Shown here: positions 18,073 to 26,688 of the stretch, piece after piece
Layout: each line of letters starts with the position of its first letter
Numbering within the stretch: position 1 is the stretch's first letter
Source: Rhizobiaceae bacterium
GTDB lineage: Bacteria > Pseudomonadota > Alphaproteobacteria > Rhizobiales > Rhizobiaceae
Assembly: GCA_019635715.1 (NCBI GenBank)
Contig: JAHBYY010000002.1
Span: 1-64,000, forward strand
Direction of reading: 5' to 3'
Length of the DNA: 64,000 nucleotides
The notes under the pieces: generated by a model
The model's database searches: none
The model's input: only the letters and a program-made list of their open reading frames with translations
What the model was told of the DNA's origin: nothing
Position numbers and translations under genes: made by a program

Positions 18073-18211
18073 ACCCCCTCACCGGCCCTTCGGGCCACCT
18101 CTCCCCCTGCCCGGGGGAGAGGAAACGCCGTCGTGATGCCGGCGCCTATCCAGCCTGGGTTCCTCTCCCCCGGGCAGGGGGAGAGGTGGCCCGAAGGGCC
18201 GGTGAGGGGGT
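18073..18211. repeat. Perfect 51-base inverted repeat inside the ABC operon
   Basis: Bases 18073-18123 are the exact reverse complement of 18161-18211, with a 37-base loop. The arms are rich in CTCCCCC and GGGGGAG blocks and contain the smaller palindromes GGCCCTTCGGGCC and CCCCGGGG. It belongs to the same style of element as those at 21699, 37642 and 39242. Its folded RNA could stabilise upstream mRNA or reduce expression of the downstream permease and ATPase. Confidence 0.9.
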
Positions 18212-18235
18212 ACTTCGAATAGACCATGGCAGCCA

Positions 18236-19138
18236 TCACTTAAGCCACCTTTCGCTCCGCACCCGGAACCAGATGTAAAAGACGTTGGCGAGCCCGGTGA
18301 TGACGATCATGCCGAAGGCCAGCGCATAGCCGAGATTCGGATTATGCAGCACGTCGCCACGCATCTGCGCGTAGAGTTTGATGGGGACGATGCTGAGCGA
18401 CGAGCCGGTGAAGGCATAGGCCGTGGCGATCGCCCCGAAGGCATTGGCAAACAGCAGGATGACCGTGCCGAGGAAGCTCGGCCAGAGCACCGGAATGACC
18501 ACCATGCGCCAGTATTGCGACGTCGTGGCGCCGAGCGTCGCCGCCGCCTCCCCCCATTCCTTCTTCAGCCCGTCGATCGCCGGCGTGATGATGACGATCA
18601 TCAGCGGGATCTGGAAGTAGAGATAGACGACGATCAGCCCCCAGGAGGTGAGGATGTTGAAGCCCATCGCATAGATGTTGAGGCCGAAGACGTCACGCAG
18701 GATGATGGTGACGAGGCCGAGCCGCCCGAGCGTCGCCAGGAAGGCGAAGGCCAGCGGCACGCCGGCGAAGTTGGAGGCGACGCCCGAGAAGGTCATGGTC
18801 GCCGACCGCACCCAGGGCGGCAGCCCGCCGCGCACGATGGCGATCGCCATGGCGAGACCTGCGAGCGCGCCGATCGTCGCCGACCAGAAGCTGATCTTGA
18901 TCGACACCCAGTAGGAATTGCGGATCGAAGCGTCGGTGAACAGTTGCGAGATGTTGGCCAGCGTATAGTTGCCCTCGGCGTCCTGGAAGGCACCTATGAC
19001 GAGGTACAGCGTCGGCAGGACCAGGAAAAGCAGGGCAAACAGGAAGAAGGGCGTGACGCCGAGCCAATGCAACGGCAGCCTGCGACCCGCGGGCGGGACT
19101 TGTGTCGGCGAGGAGATTGCGGGGGCGGACATGGGCAA
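18236..19138 (-). CDS. ABC transporter permease (PotB-like)
   Basis: This 300-residue inner-membrane subunit has about six membrane segments (first at PFFLFALLFLVLPTLYLVIGAF) and an EAA loop at WGEAAATLGATTSQYWRMVVIPVLWP. It follows the binding protein gene by 45 bases. The set resembles polyamine/iron/phosphonate importers, and the ligand is not clear from the permeases. Confidence 0.92.
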   Translation of the reverse strand: MPMSAPAISSPTQVPPAGRRLPLHWLGVTPFFLFALLFLVLPTLYLVIGAFQDAEGNYTLANISQLFTDASIRNSYWVSIKISFWSATIGALAGLAMAIAIVRGGLPPWVRSATMTFSGVASNFAGVPLAFAFLATLGRLGLVTIILRDVFGLNIYAMGFNILTSWGLIVVYLYFQIPLMIVIITPAIDGLKKEWGEAAATLGATTSQYWRMVVIPVLWPSFLGTVILLFANAFGAIATAYAFTGSSLSIVPIKLYAQMRGDVLHNPNLGYALAFGMIVITGLANVFYIWFRVRSERWLK

Positions 19139-19183
19139 CCGAAAGGAGGACCGGACGGCTTGCCGCCGCCCGGTCCGTCTTCC

Positions 19184-20287
19184 TTACTGGACGTTCGCGC
19201 CGACGACGCTGTCCCAGTTCTTGGTGATGGCTTCCTTGGCGGCCGCCTGCTCGTCGAGCGACGGGAATACCGCGGCCTCATAGGCGGCGGCCGGCGGCAG
19301 CTTGTCCATCATCTCCTGCGGGATCTTGCCGTTCTTGGCCAGATCGTTGAAGCGGATCGGGTGGCAGTAGCCGGCGAGCCAGCCGAGCTGGCCTTCGTCG
19401 GAATAGAGGTACTCCATCCACAGCTTCGCCGCGTTCGGATGCGGAGCGTAGGCGCTGATCGCCTGGATGTAGACGCCGGCGACGACGCCGCTCTTCGGCA
19501 CAACCACGTCGACCGGCGGGTTGCCGTTCAGCGTGTCGCGGCCTGCCAGCGCATTGTAGTCCCAGGTGATCAGGATCGGCGTCTGGCCCTGCGCCAGGGT
19601 CGCGGCCTTGCCGATGACCGGCACGAAGTTGCCCTTGGCGTTCAGTTCCTTGAAGAACTCGAGGCCGGAGGTTCCGGCAGCTTCGCCGGCCGCGGCGCCC
19701 TTCGACAGGCCGGCCGCATAGACGCCCTGGATGGCCTGGTTGGAGGCGCGCGGATCACCGGCCAACGCGACCGAGTTCTTGTACTCGTCCTTCAGCAGGT
19801 CGGCCCAGTCGGCCGGCGGATTCGGCACGAGGTCCTTGTTCACTTCGAAGGACAGCACCCCGTAATAGTCGCCGTACCAGTAGCCTTCGGCATCCTTGGC
19901 CGAATCCGGGATCGAATCCCAGGTCGCGACCTTGTAGGGCTGGATCAGGCCGTCGGCCTTGGCGGCCGGTCCGTAGGACAGGCCGACGTCGATCACGTCG
20001 GGGGCCTGCGGACCCTTGTTGTCCTTGTTGGCCTTGATCGCCTCGATCTCGTCGCTGGAGCCGGCATCCGGGTTCAGCTCGTTGATGGTGATCTCGGGAT
20101 ACTTCTTCTTGAAGCCGTCGATCACCGCGCCGTAGCCGCACCAGTCATGCGGCAGCGCGATCGTCGTGAGCTGGCCTTCCGCCTTGGCGGCCGCGATGAG
20201 TTCATCGCTCTGCGCCGAGGCGATCGCCGTCGTCACCATCAGCGACGCGGCGGTAAGGGAAAGGATCTTTCCCGTGAAACTGAACAT
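19184..20287 (-). CDS. ABC transporter periplasmic substrate-binding protein
   Basis: This 367-residue family 1 solute-binding protein has a Sec signal peptide (residues 1-25, cut after ASA). The mature part resembles the PotD/AfuA group (KAEGQLTTIALPHDWCGYGAVIDGFKKKY). I see no tyrosine pair diagnostic of ferric binding, so an organic cation or amino compound is more likely. It is the first gene of the importer operon; the 214-base gap to the upstream dehydrogenase gene suggests its own promoter. Confidence 0.9.
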   Translation of the reverse strand: MFSFTGKILSLTAASLMVTTAIASAQSDELIAAAKAEGQLTTIALPHDWCGYGAVIDGFKKKYPEITINELNPDAGSSDEIEAIKANKDNKGPQAPDVIDVGLSYGPAAKADGLIQPYKVATWDSIPDSAKDAEGYWYGDYYGVLSFEVNKDLVPNPPADWADLLKDEYKNSVALAGDPRASNQAIQGVYAAGLSKGAAAGEAAGTSGLEFFKELNAKGNFVPVIGKAATLAQGQTPILITWDYNALAGRDTLNGNPPVDVVVPKSGVVAGVYIQAISAYAPHPNAAKLWMEYLYSDEGQLGWLAGYCHPIRFNDLAKNGKIPQEMMDKLPPAAAYEAAVFPSLDEQAAAKEAITKNWDSVVGANVQ

Positions 20288-20501
20288 GGTTTGTCTCCGT
20301 TGAGCTGACGCCGTTGGACGCCCGTGTTGCGGTTATTCTTGTCGTGTGACAGTCGCGTGAATGTCGACTGCCCAACCCCCTGAGGCGCTGAAAGTAAACA
20401 CCTTCTGCATTTCCGTAGCAATCGCCGGCTTGGATGTTTTTCCGGCTAAACAGTCCCTCCCTTGTGGTCTTCCTCCATCTGCGGCGCGCCGCTCCGGGCC
20501 T

Positions 20502-21674
20502 CTAGAGGCTGCCGGCGAGCGCGTTCTCGAGAAGTGCGAGCGCGGCGGCGCGCGTCAGTTCTACGGGATTGCCGCCGGCGGTCGGATCGACGATCGCCAT
20601 GTCGGCGATCAGTCCCTTGCGCGCCTCGTCCATCTCCAGTCCCTTGATGAATTCCGGCAGGGTGTTCGGCACCTTCAAATCGCCGCGCAGCTTCATGACG
20701 GCCGCCACGAAGCCGTCATAGCCGCCGGCGATGCCGCAATAAGCGGCAAGCCGTGCGATCCGCTCCTCGATCGCCGGGCGGTTGAAGGCCAGCACATAGG
20801 GCATGAACACCGCGTTGGTCATGCCGTGATGGGTGTCGTACAGCGCGCCGATCGGGTGCGACAGCGAATGGATGGCGCCGAGCCCCTTCTGGAAGGCGGT
20901 CGCACCCATCGCCGCGGCGCTCATCATATGGGCGCGGGCCGTCAGGTCGGTCCCGTCGGCATAGGCCTTCGGCAGGTTCTCCAGCACCAGCCGGATGCCC
21001 TCGACGGCGATGCCGTCGGCCATCGGGTGATAGCCCGGCGCGCAATAGGCTTCCAGGCAATGCGCCAGCGCGTCCATGCCGGTGCCGGCGGTGATGAAGG
21101 GCGGCATGCCGACGGTGAGCTCCGGATCGGCGATGACGATCGCCGGCAGCATCTTCGGATGGAAGATCACCTTCTTGGTGTGCGATGCCTCGTGGGTGAT
21201 CACCGCGGCCCGGCCGACTTCCGAGCCGGTGCCGGCGGTCGTCGGCACCGCCACGATCGGCACGATCTTCGAGGCGTCGGCGCGCGTCCACCAGTCGCCG
21301 ATGTCCTCGAAGTCCCAGACCGGCCGGCTCTGGTGCGCCTGGAAGGCGATCAGCTTGCCGAGATCGAGCGCCGAGCCGCCGCCGAAGACGATCACGCCGT
21401 CATGTCCGCCGGCCTTGAACACCTCGATGCCGGCCGTGAGGTTGGATTCCACCGGGTTCGGCTTGACCTCCGAGAAGACGCCGTAGGGTACCTTCGCCTC
21501 ATCGAGCAGCTTCAGCGTCGAGGCGACGACCGGCAGCCTGGCCAGGCCCGGATCGGTGACGAACAGCGGCCTGGCGATGCCCGTCGCGGCGAGCGCCTCC
21601 GGAAGTTCCTTGATGCGCCCCGCGCCGAACCGGACGGTGGTGGGGTAGTTCCAGCGTGAGAAGAGCGTGGTCAT
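20502..21674 (-). CDS. Iron-containing alcohol dehydrogenase
   Basis: This 390-residue group III alcohol dehydrogenase has the NAD motif FGGGSALDLGKLIA near residue 97, TTAGTGSEV, and the metal-ligand region GTGMDALAHCLEAYCAPGYHPMAD with SLSHPIGALYDTHHG further on. It oxidises a primary alcohol to an aldehyde using NAD. It is encoded just downstream of an aldehyde dehydrogenase on the same strand, so the pair can convert an alcohol to an acid. See the finding on amino alcohols for its possible pathway. Confidence 0.92.
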   Translation of the reverse strand: MTTLFSRWNYPTTVRFGAGRIKELPEALAATGIARPLFVTDPGLARLPVVASTLKLLDEAKVPYGVFSEVKPNPVESNLTAGIEVFKAGGHDGVIVFGGGSALDLGKLIAFQAHQSRPVWDFEDIGDWWTRADASKIVPIVAVPTTAGTGSEVGRAAVITHEASHTKKVIFHPKMLPAIVIADPELTVGMPPFITAGTGMDALAHCLEAYCAPGYHPMADGIAVEGIRLVLENLPKAYADGTDLTARAHMMSAAAMGATAFQKGLGAIHSLSHPIGALYDTHHGMTNAVFMPYVLAFNRPAIEERIARLAAYCGIAGGYDGFVAAVMKLRGDLKVPNTLPEFIKGLEMDEARKGLIADMAIVDPTAGGNPVELTRAAALALLENALAGSL

Positions 21675-21698
21675 GTGTTTGCCTTCGAGGAGTGAAGC

Positions 21699-21835
21699 AC
21701 CCCCACTCCGTCACGCTCCGCGTGCCACCTCTCCCCCTGCCCGGGGGCGAGGAAGAGCGCCGCCATCGCTGCCGCCTTTCCTCTCCCCCGTCGATCGGGG
21801 GAGAGGTGGCCTGCGAAGCAAGACGGAGTGGGGGT
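21699..21835. repeat. Imperfect palindromic repeat between the dehydrogenase genes
   Basis: Arms of roughly 55 bases (21699-21753 and 21779-21835) start with ACCCCCACTCCGTC and end with the complement GACGGAGTGGGGGT. The inner blocks of CTCTCCCCC/GGGGGAGAG resemble the element at 18073-18211. It lies between the Fe-alcohol dehydrogenase and aldehyde dehydrogenase genes. Confidence 0.85.
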
Positions 21836-21854
21836 CGATTGCATCAAAGTCGGG

Positions 21855-23240
21855 TCAGATTTGCTCGCGCAGATGAAAACTCTTCGGCCGGGTGAGGTTG
21901 TCGTAGCCGATCGACGACAGTGCCGCGCCCTTGCCCGTGTCCTTGACGCCGGTCCACACCAGCGCCGGATCGAGATAGTCGCAGCGGTTCATGAACACCG
22001 TGCCGGTCTCGACGCGGTCGCCGACCGCAATGGCGCGTTCGGTGTCGCGGGTCCAGATCGACGCGGTCAGGCCGTAGGGACTGTCGTTCATGAGTTGCAC
22101 CGCCTCGTCATCGTCCTTCACCTTCATGATGCCGACGATCGGCCCGAAGCTTTCCTCGCGCATCACGCTCATCTGGTGGTTGACGTTGGTAAGCACCTCG
22201 GCCGGCAGGTAGGGCGAGCCGGCAACGTCGCGGTCGTCGGTTCCGTTGATGTGGGCCCGGGCGCCCTTGCGCAGCGCCTCGGCCTTCTGCTCGCGGATGA
22301 AGTCGGCGAAACGCGCCTGCGCCATCGGGCCGATCACCGCATCCTTGTCGAGCGGACTGCCGAGCGTCCATTGGCGCGCTTCCGCGACGAATCCGTCGAC
22401 GAAGTCGTCATAGACCTCTTCGTGGACATAGATGCGCTCGATGCCGCAGCAGCACTGGCCCGAGTTGAAGAAGGCGCCCTCCGCAAGATTGGCGATGGCG
22501 TGGTCGAGCCTGGCGTCGGGCAGCACATAGGCCGGATCCTTGCCGCCGAGCTCGAGGCCGAGCGTCATGAAGGTGCCCGCCGCCGCCTTCTCGATGGCAC
22601 GGCCGCCGGCGACCGAGCCGGTGAAGTTCACATGGTCGATCTTTCCCGACCCCAGCAGCCATTCGGTCTGCTGATGGTTCAGCACGACGTTCTGGAACAC
22701 ATGCTTCGGCAGGCCGGCTGCCTCAAAAGCCTTGGCGAAGCGCTCGCCGACCAGCAGCGTCTGCGCCGCATGCTTGAGGATGACGGTCGAGCCGGCGATC
22801 AGCGCCGGAACGATGGTATTCACGGCCGTCAGATAGGGGTAGTTCCACGGCGCGATGACCATGACGACGCCGAGCGGATCCTTCCTGACGTAGCGGCGGA
22901 AGCCGTCCTTCGGATTGGACGCCGGAACCGGAGCGAGCGCCGTCTCGGCGATCTCGACCATGTACTGCGTGCGCTCCTTGACGCCGCCGAACTCGCCGCC
23001 GTAGCGGACCGGCCGGCCCATCTGCCAGGCGAGCTCCGGGACGATCTCGTCGGACATGCCGACCAGCGCTTCGAGCATCTTCAGCATGTAGCCGGCGCGC
23101 GTCGCCACCGGCAGCGCCGCCCAGCCCGGCTGCGCCGTGCGCGCCCGTTCGACGGCGGCATTCGCCTCGCCATCGGCCAGCACCGGCCGTTCGGCATAGA
23201 TCGAGCCGTCGATGGGAGATTTGAGTTTCACGGTTTCCAA
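21855..23240 (-). CDS. Aldehyde dehydrogenase (NAD(P)+)
   Basis: This 461-residue enzyme of the ALDH superfamily has the Rossmann motif FTGSVAGGRAIEKAAAG near 206-222, general base Glu-230 (LELGGKDPAYV) and nucleophile Cys-264 in NSGQCCCG. The C-terminal NRCDYLDPALVWTGVKDTGKG block is typical. It oxidises an aldehyde to an acid. Neighbouring alcohol dehydrogenase and glutamine-synthetase-like genes suggest a gamma-glutamyl amino aldehyde as substrate. The three adjacent cysteines are unusual but keep the motif spacing. Confidence 0.93.
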   Translation of the reverse strand: METVKLKSPIDGSIYAERPVLADGEANAAVERARTAQPGWAALPVATRAGYMLKMLEALVGMSDEIVPELAWQMGRPVRYGGEFGGVKERTQYMVEIAETALAPVPASNPKDGFRRYVRKDPLGVVMVIAPWNYPYLTAVNTIVPALIAGSTVILKHAAQTLLVGERFAKAFEAAGLPKHVFQNVVLNHQQTEWLLGSGKIDHVNFTGSVAGGRAIEKAAAGTFMTLGLELGGKDPAYVLPDARLDHAIANLAEGAFFNSGQCCCGIERIYVHEEVYDDFVDGFVAEARQWTLGSPLDKDAVIGPMAQARFADFIREQKAEALRKGARAHINGTDDRDVAGSPYLPAEVLTNVNHQMSVMREESFGPIVGIMKVKDDDEAVQLMNDSPYGLTASIWTRDTERAIAVGDRVETGTVFMNRCDYLDPALVWTGVKDTGKGAALSSIGYDNLTRPKSFHLREQI

Positions 23241-23268
23241 GGGCGACTCCCCAAAATTCTTGTTTTGC

Positions 23269-23688
23269 CTAGCAAGCCAGCGTCCTCACGTGCCCGGCCT
23301 GTCCGTAGGCCAGAACAGGCGCGTCGCGAGTGACGAGAATCATGTCGAGGCTGCGCGCTGTCGCTACAAGGATCCGGTCGATCGGGTCCTTGTGCAACGC
23401 TCCCGGCAAATGGGACGAACCGACCAGTATGTCCGGCGTCACGGCACTCAACTTGGCTCCGATCCTCGCGACGAACCTGTTGAAGAATTCCAGCGGCCCG
23501 GCCGGCAGAATGAACCGTCCCTTTGCCACGCCGACACCGAGTTCCCACGCCGACATCGGAGAGACAAAAAGGCGATTGTCGCTCGCTGCGCCGCCGATCG
23601 CCAGGTCAGCCGCATCATCGATGCGCGACCCGTTGCTGATGAATAGAACCGCGCAGGTGTCGAGCAGGACAGCCGTATCGTCCGTCAT
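23269..23688 (-). CDS. PIN domain toxin
   Basis: This 139-residue PIN-fold nuclease has acidic active-site residues in VLLDTCAVLF (Asp-9), VSPMSAWELGVGVAKGRF (Glu) and LHKDPIDRILVATARSLDMILVTRD (Asp residues). The ATG at 23688 overlaps the stop of an HTH protein gene by four bases (ATGA), the usual antitoxin-toxin coupling. The pair lies between the glutamine-synthetase-like and aldehyde dehydrogenase genes, interrupting an otherwise related gene series. Confidence 0.9.
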   Translation of the reverse strand: MTDDTAVLLDTCAVLFISNGSRIDDAADLAIGGAASDNRLFVSPMSAWELGVGVAKGRFILPAGPLEFFNRFVARIGAKLSAVTPDILVGSSHLPGALHKDPIDRILVATARSLDMILVTRDAPVLAYGQAGHVRTLAC

Positions 23689-24068
23689 CTGGAGTCGCCG
23701 CCGAGATAGCCCTGATCCCACGGCTCATCGTCATAGGGACCGGTTCCGTCGAAGCCTTCCTCGAACTTGATGAGGCCTTTCATGAACCCAAACCCCGGAT
23801 GATGACTGATCCGCACGATTGCCGGCGCTTTGGCAGTCGCGGCGGATCCCTCACCGGCTCCCTCGAAGCGAGCGAGAACTTCGCCAGGCGAGACCTCAAG
23901 GATACTGGCCATCTTGCCGACCTCCAGGACTTTCAATTCTCGCTCGCCCTTCAGTGTCCGCGACAGAGCGCTGGGATCAACGCCCATGAGGCGCGCCATC
24001 TTTCGCAACGTCAGGCCTTTTTCCGTCCACCGATCCACAAACCATTTCTTGTCGACGTTGACAGTCAT
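23685..24068 (-). CDS. HTH (Cro/C1-type) antitoxin
   Basis: This 127-residue protein has a helix-turn-helix at residues 15-55 (LTLRKMARLMGVDPSALSRTL, then VLEVGKMASILEVSPGEVL). The acidic C-terminal tail (EEGFDGTGPYDDEPWDQGYLGG) likely binds the PIN toxin encoded directly after it. The start at 24068 (MTVNVDKKWF) is chosen over an upstream reading with no domain content. The gene begins 51 bases after the glutamine-synthetase-like gene stop. Confidence 0.87.
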   Translation of the reverse strand: MTVNVDKKWFVDRWTEKGLTLRKMARLMGVDPSALSRTLKGERELKVLEVGKMASILEVSPGEVLARFEGAGEGSAATAKAPAIVRISHHPGFGFMKGLIKFEEGFDGTGPYDDEPWDQGYLGGDSR

Positions 24069-24119
24069 GGCGCACCTCGCAAATCCAAGAGCGCAACATG
24101 TCACAACGTTGTGAAAATC

Positions 24120-25490
24120 TCAATATCGCTCGAACCCGCGATGCAGCTCCCAGTCGGTGATGCGGCGGTCGTATTCGAGCTGCTCCCAGCGCGCCGTGTG
24201 GACGTAGTGCTCGATCACCTCCTCGCCGAAAGCCTCCTTCAGCATCTTCGACTTGGCCATCGTCTCGGTCGCGTCGCGCAGCGTCTTCGGGATCTCCGGC
24301 AGCTTGGCAGCCTGGTAGGCGTCGCCGACGAACGGCTTCTGCAGCTCCAGCTCCTCGTCGATGCCGGCAAGGCCGGCCGCGATCAGCGCCGCGAAGGCCA
24401 AATAGGGGTTCAGATCGGCGCCGCCGATGCGGCATTCCATGCGCACCCCCTTGGTGCCTTCGCCGCACAGCCGGAAGCCCGCCGTGCGGTTGTCCTCGCT
24501 CCACATGATCTTGGTCGGCGCGAAGGTGCCCGCCTGGAAGCGCTTGTAGGAGTTGATGTAGGGGGCGAGGAACCAGGTGAACTCCCGGGCGTATTTGAGC
24601 TGCCCGGCGCCCCACTGGTGCCCAAGCCGGGTCATGCCGTAGGCGCCCTGCTTGTCGTAGAACAGCGGCGTCTTGCCGTCGGCGCTCCACAGCGAGTTGT
24701 GGATGTGGCTGGAATTGCCGGCCAGCCCGTAATTGTACTTCGACATGAAGGAGATCGCCTTGCCCTCCTGCGCGGCGATGGTCTTGGCGCCGTCCTTCAG
24801 GATGACGTGCCGGTCGGCCATCTCCAGCACCTCGGCGTAGCGGACGTTGATCTCCTCCTGGCCGGGGCCCCACTCGCCCTTGGAGTTCTCGATCGGAATG
24901 CCGGCCGCCTCCATCTCGTTCCTGAGCCGGCGCATCACGCCCTCTTCCTTGGTCGTGATGCCGATCAGATAGTCGCCGATATAGGGCGAGGCGGTCTCCA
25001 GCTTCTGCCAGTGCTTGGCGCGCGCCGAATCGTAGGTCTCGGAAAACAGATAGAATTCCAGCTCCGAGGCGAAATAGGCGAGATAGCCGCGCTCCTGCAG
25101 GCGCTTGACCTGCCTGCGCAGGATGGCGCGCGGCGAATGCGCCAGATCCTCATGGGTGCGGTGGTCCTGCAGGTCGTTGAGGACCAGCGCGGTCTTGTCG
25201 AGCCAGGGGATTTTCCGCAGCGTCGACAGATCCGGCTTCATGACGAAATCGCCATAGCCCTTCGACCAGCTTGCCGCCTTGTAGCCCGGCACCGGCTCCA
25301 TATCGATGTCGTTGGCGAGCAGGTAATTGCAGCCATGGGTCTCGTCGTAGGCGCTCTCGACGAAGTATTTGGCGAGGAACCGCTTTCCGATCAGGCGGCC
25401 CTGCATGTCGATGGCCGCCGCGAGCACGGTGTCGATCTCGCCGTCGGCGACCGCCTTCTTCAACTGGTCGAATGTGAGATTGCCGGCCAT
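24120..25490 (-). CDS. Glutamine-synthetase-like gamma-glutamyl-amine ligase
   Basis: This 456-residue member of the GlnA superfamily has the metal and ATP-site motifs YFASELEFYLF, GPGQEEINVRY, GNSSHIHNSLW, EDNRTAGFRL and RIGGADLNPYLAFAA. It lacks the adenylylation tyrosine loop of housekeeping GlnA. Length and motif variants fit the PuuA/IpuC/GlnA4 groups, which join glutamate to an amine. It is the last gene of an operon with a TRAP transporter and an N-formylglutamate amidohydrolase-like gene. The substrate is unknown; an alkanolamine or similar amine is inferred. Confidence 0.88.
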   Translation of the reverse strand: MAGNLTFDQLKKAVADGEIDTVLAAAIDMQGRLIGKRFLAKYFVESAYDETHGCNYLLANDIDMEPVPGYKAASWSKGYGDFVMKPDLSTLRKIPWLDKTALVLNDLQDHRTHEDLAHSPRAILRRQVKRLQERGYLAYFASELEFYLFSETYDSARAKHWQKLETASPYIGDYLIGITTKEEGVMRRLRNEMEAAGIPIENSKGEWGPGQEEINVRYAEVLEMADRHVILKDGAKTIAAQEGKAISFMSKYNYGLAGNSSHIHNSLWSADGKTPLFYDKQGAYGMTRLGHQWGAGQLKYAREFTWFLAPYINSYKRFQAGTFAPTKIMWSEDNRTAGFRLCGEGTKGVRMECRIGGADLNPYLAFAALIAAGLAGIDEELELQKPFVGDAYQAAKLPEIPKTLRDATETMAKSKMLKEAFGEEVIEHYVHTARWEQLEYDRRITDWELHRGFERY

Positions 25491-25601
25491 GTGAACCCCT
25501 CAACTGAGGCGACCGCCGGCGGGGCCGGCGGATCGCAATGTCGACTTCGATAGTCTCCGGCGCGGCGGCGGCGTAGCCACACCGCCGCCGCGCCGGTTGG
25601 A

Positions 25602-26660
25602 TCAGCCCTGCGTGTAGACGCCGCCGGCCTTCTTGAGGATCTGGTTGTACTCCTTGAAGATCGCGACGACCTTCGCCTTGGTCTCGCTCTCGGCGGCGAT
25701 CTCGTCCCAGAATTTGAGGGCCGCGTTCTCCACCTCGGCCCATTCGGCCGCCGGGATCGTGGTCAGCTTGAGCTTCTCGCCGGTGGCGCGCAGCTTGGCT
25801 TCGCCGCCCCAGTACCATTGGTTGCGATAGGTGTGGCCGGCGTCGACGCAGGCCTGCCAGAGCTGCTTCAGATGGTCCGGAATGTCGGCCCAGCTCTTCT
25901 CGTTGACGAACCACGAGCCGATCCAGGCGCCCGAGATGTTGTTCGTCGTGAAGTGGTTGGTCACGTCGGCCCAGCCGACCGTGTAGTCCTCGGTGATGCC
26001 CGACCAGCTCATGCCGTCGAGCTCGCCGGTCTGCACGGCCACCTGCACGTCCTCGTAGGGGATCGATACCGGCACGACACCGAACTGCGCCAGGAATCTG
26101 CCGGCGGTCGGGAAGGTATAGAGCCGCAGGCCCTGCATGTCCGCCAGCGAGTTCAACGCCTTCTTGGTGTTGAAGTGGCAGGGGTCCTGGCCCGCCGCCG
26201 ACAGCCAGACGACGCCGCCCGCCTTGGCATAGGCGTCGCGCCAGATGTCGGCCAGGCCGTATTGCTGGAACAGGACCGGGACGTCGAGGATATGCTTGGT
26301 CGCGAAGGGGAAGTAGCCGCCGAACACCGAGATGTCGACCGGCGCGGCCATCGAGTCGTCGTCGGAATGCACGGCGTTGATGGTGCCGGCCTGCATGGCG
26401 CGGAACAGCTCGCCCGTCGGCACGATCTGGTCGGCATAGTAGAGCTCGATCTCCATCTCGCCCTTAGCCGCCTTGTTGAACATGTCGACGGCGGGCTTCG
26501 TCACATGCGGACCGAGCGCCGCACCCGCATAGGTCTGCAGGCGCCACTTGATCGGCGTCTGTGCGATGACTGCCGGGGCGGCGAGCGTCGTTGCGCCGGC
26601 CGCGCCGACGGTCACGAATCCGGCCTTCTTCAGGAAGTTACGTCTCGAATGCGTGGTCAT
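25602..26660 (-). CDS. dctP: TRAP transporter periplasmic binding protein (DctP family)
   Basis: This 352-residue solute receptor has a twin-arginine-type leader (SRRNFLKKAGFVTVGAAGATT; mature part from about residue 34). DctP-family features include KWRLQTYAGAALGPHVTKPAVDMFNKAAKGEMEIELYYADQIVPTGELF-type architecture and the conserved Asn/Gln-rich helix near residue 300. TRAP receptors bind organic acids, often through an arginine. Downstream ligase and upstream hydrolase genes hint at an acidic amide or amino acid ligand. Confidence 0.92.
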   Translation of the reverse strand: MTTHSRRNFLKKAGFVTVGAAGATTLAAPAVIAQTPIKWRLQTYAGAALGPHVTKPAVDMFNKAAKGEMEIELYYADQIVPTGELFRAMQAGTINAVHSDDDSMAAPVDISVFGGYFPFATKHILDVPVLFQQYGLADIWRDAYAKAGGVVWLSAAGQDPCHFNTKKALNSLADMQGLRLYTFPTAGRFLAQFGVVPVSIPYEDVQVAVQTGELDGMSWSGITEDYTVGWADVTNHFTTNNISGAWIGSWFVNEKSWADIPDHLKQLWQACVDAGHTYRNQWYWGGEAKLRATGEKLKLTTIPAAEWAEVENAALKFWDEIAAESETKAKVVAIFKEYNQILKKAGGVYTQG

Positions 26661-26688
26661 CTGCGCTTCCCTCTCTCTTTCTCAGGGT

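Noticed and set aside
18040-18235. CRISPR-like or tandem repeat array
   Set aside because: It is a single inverted pair, with no regularly spaced direct repeats.
19184-20287. Ferric iron-binding protein
   Set aside because: The protein resembles the broad AfuA/PotD family but I see no clear tyrosine pair for iron, and the neighbours are dehydrogenases.
24120-25490. Housekeeping glutamine synthetase I
   Set aside because: It lacks the adenylylation loop and glnB neighbour, and is embedded in an amine/TRAP operon.
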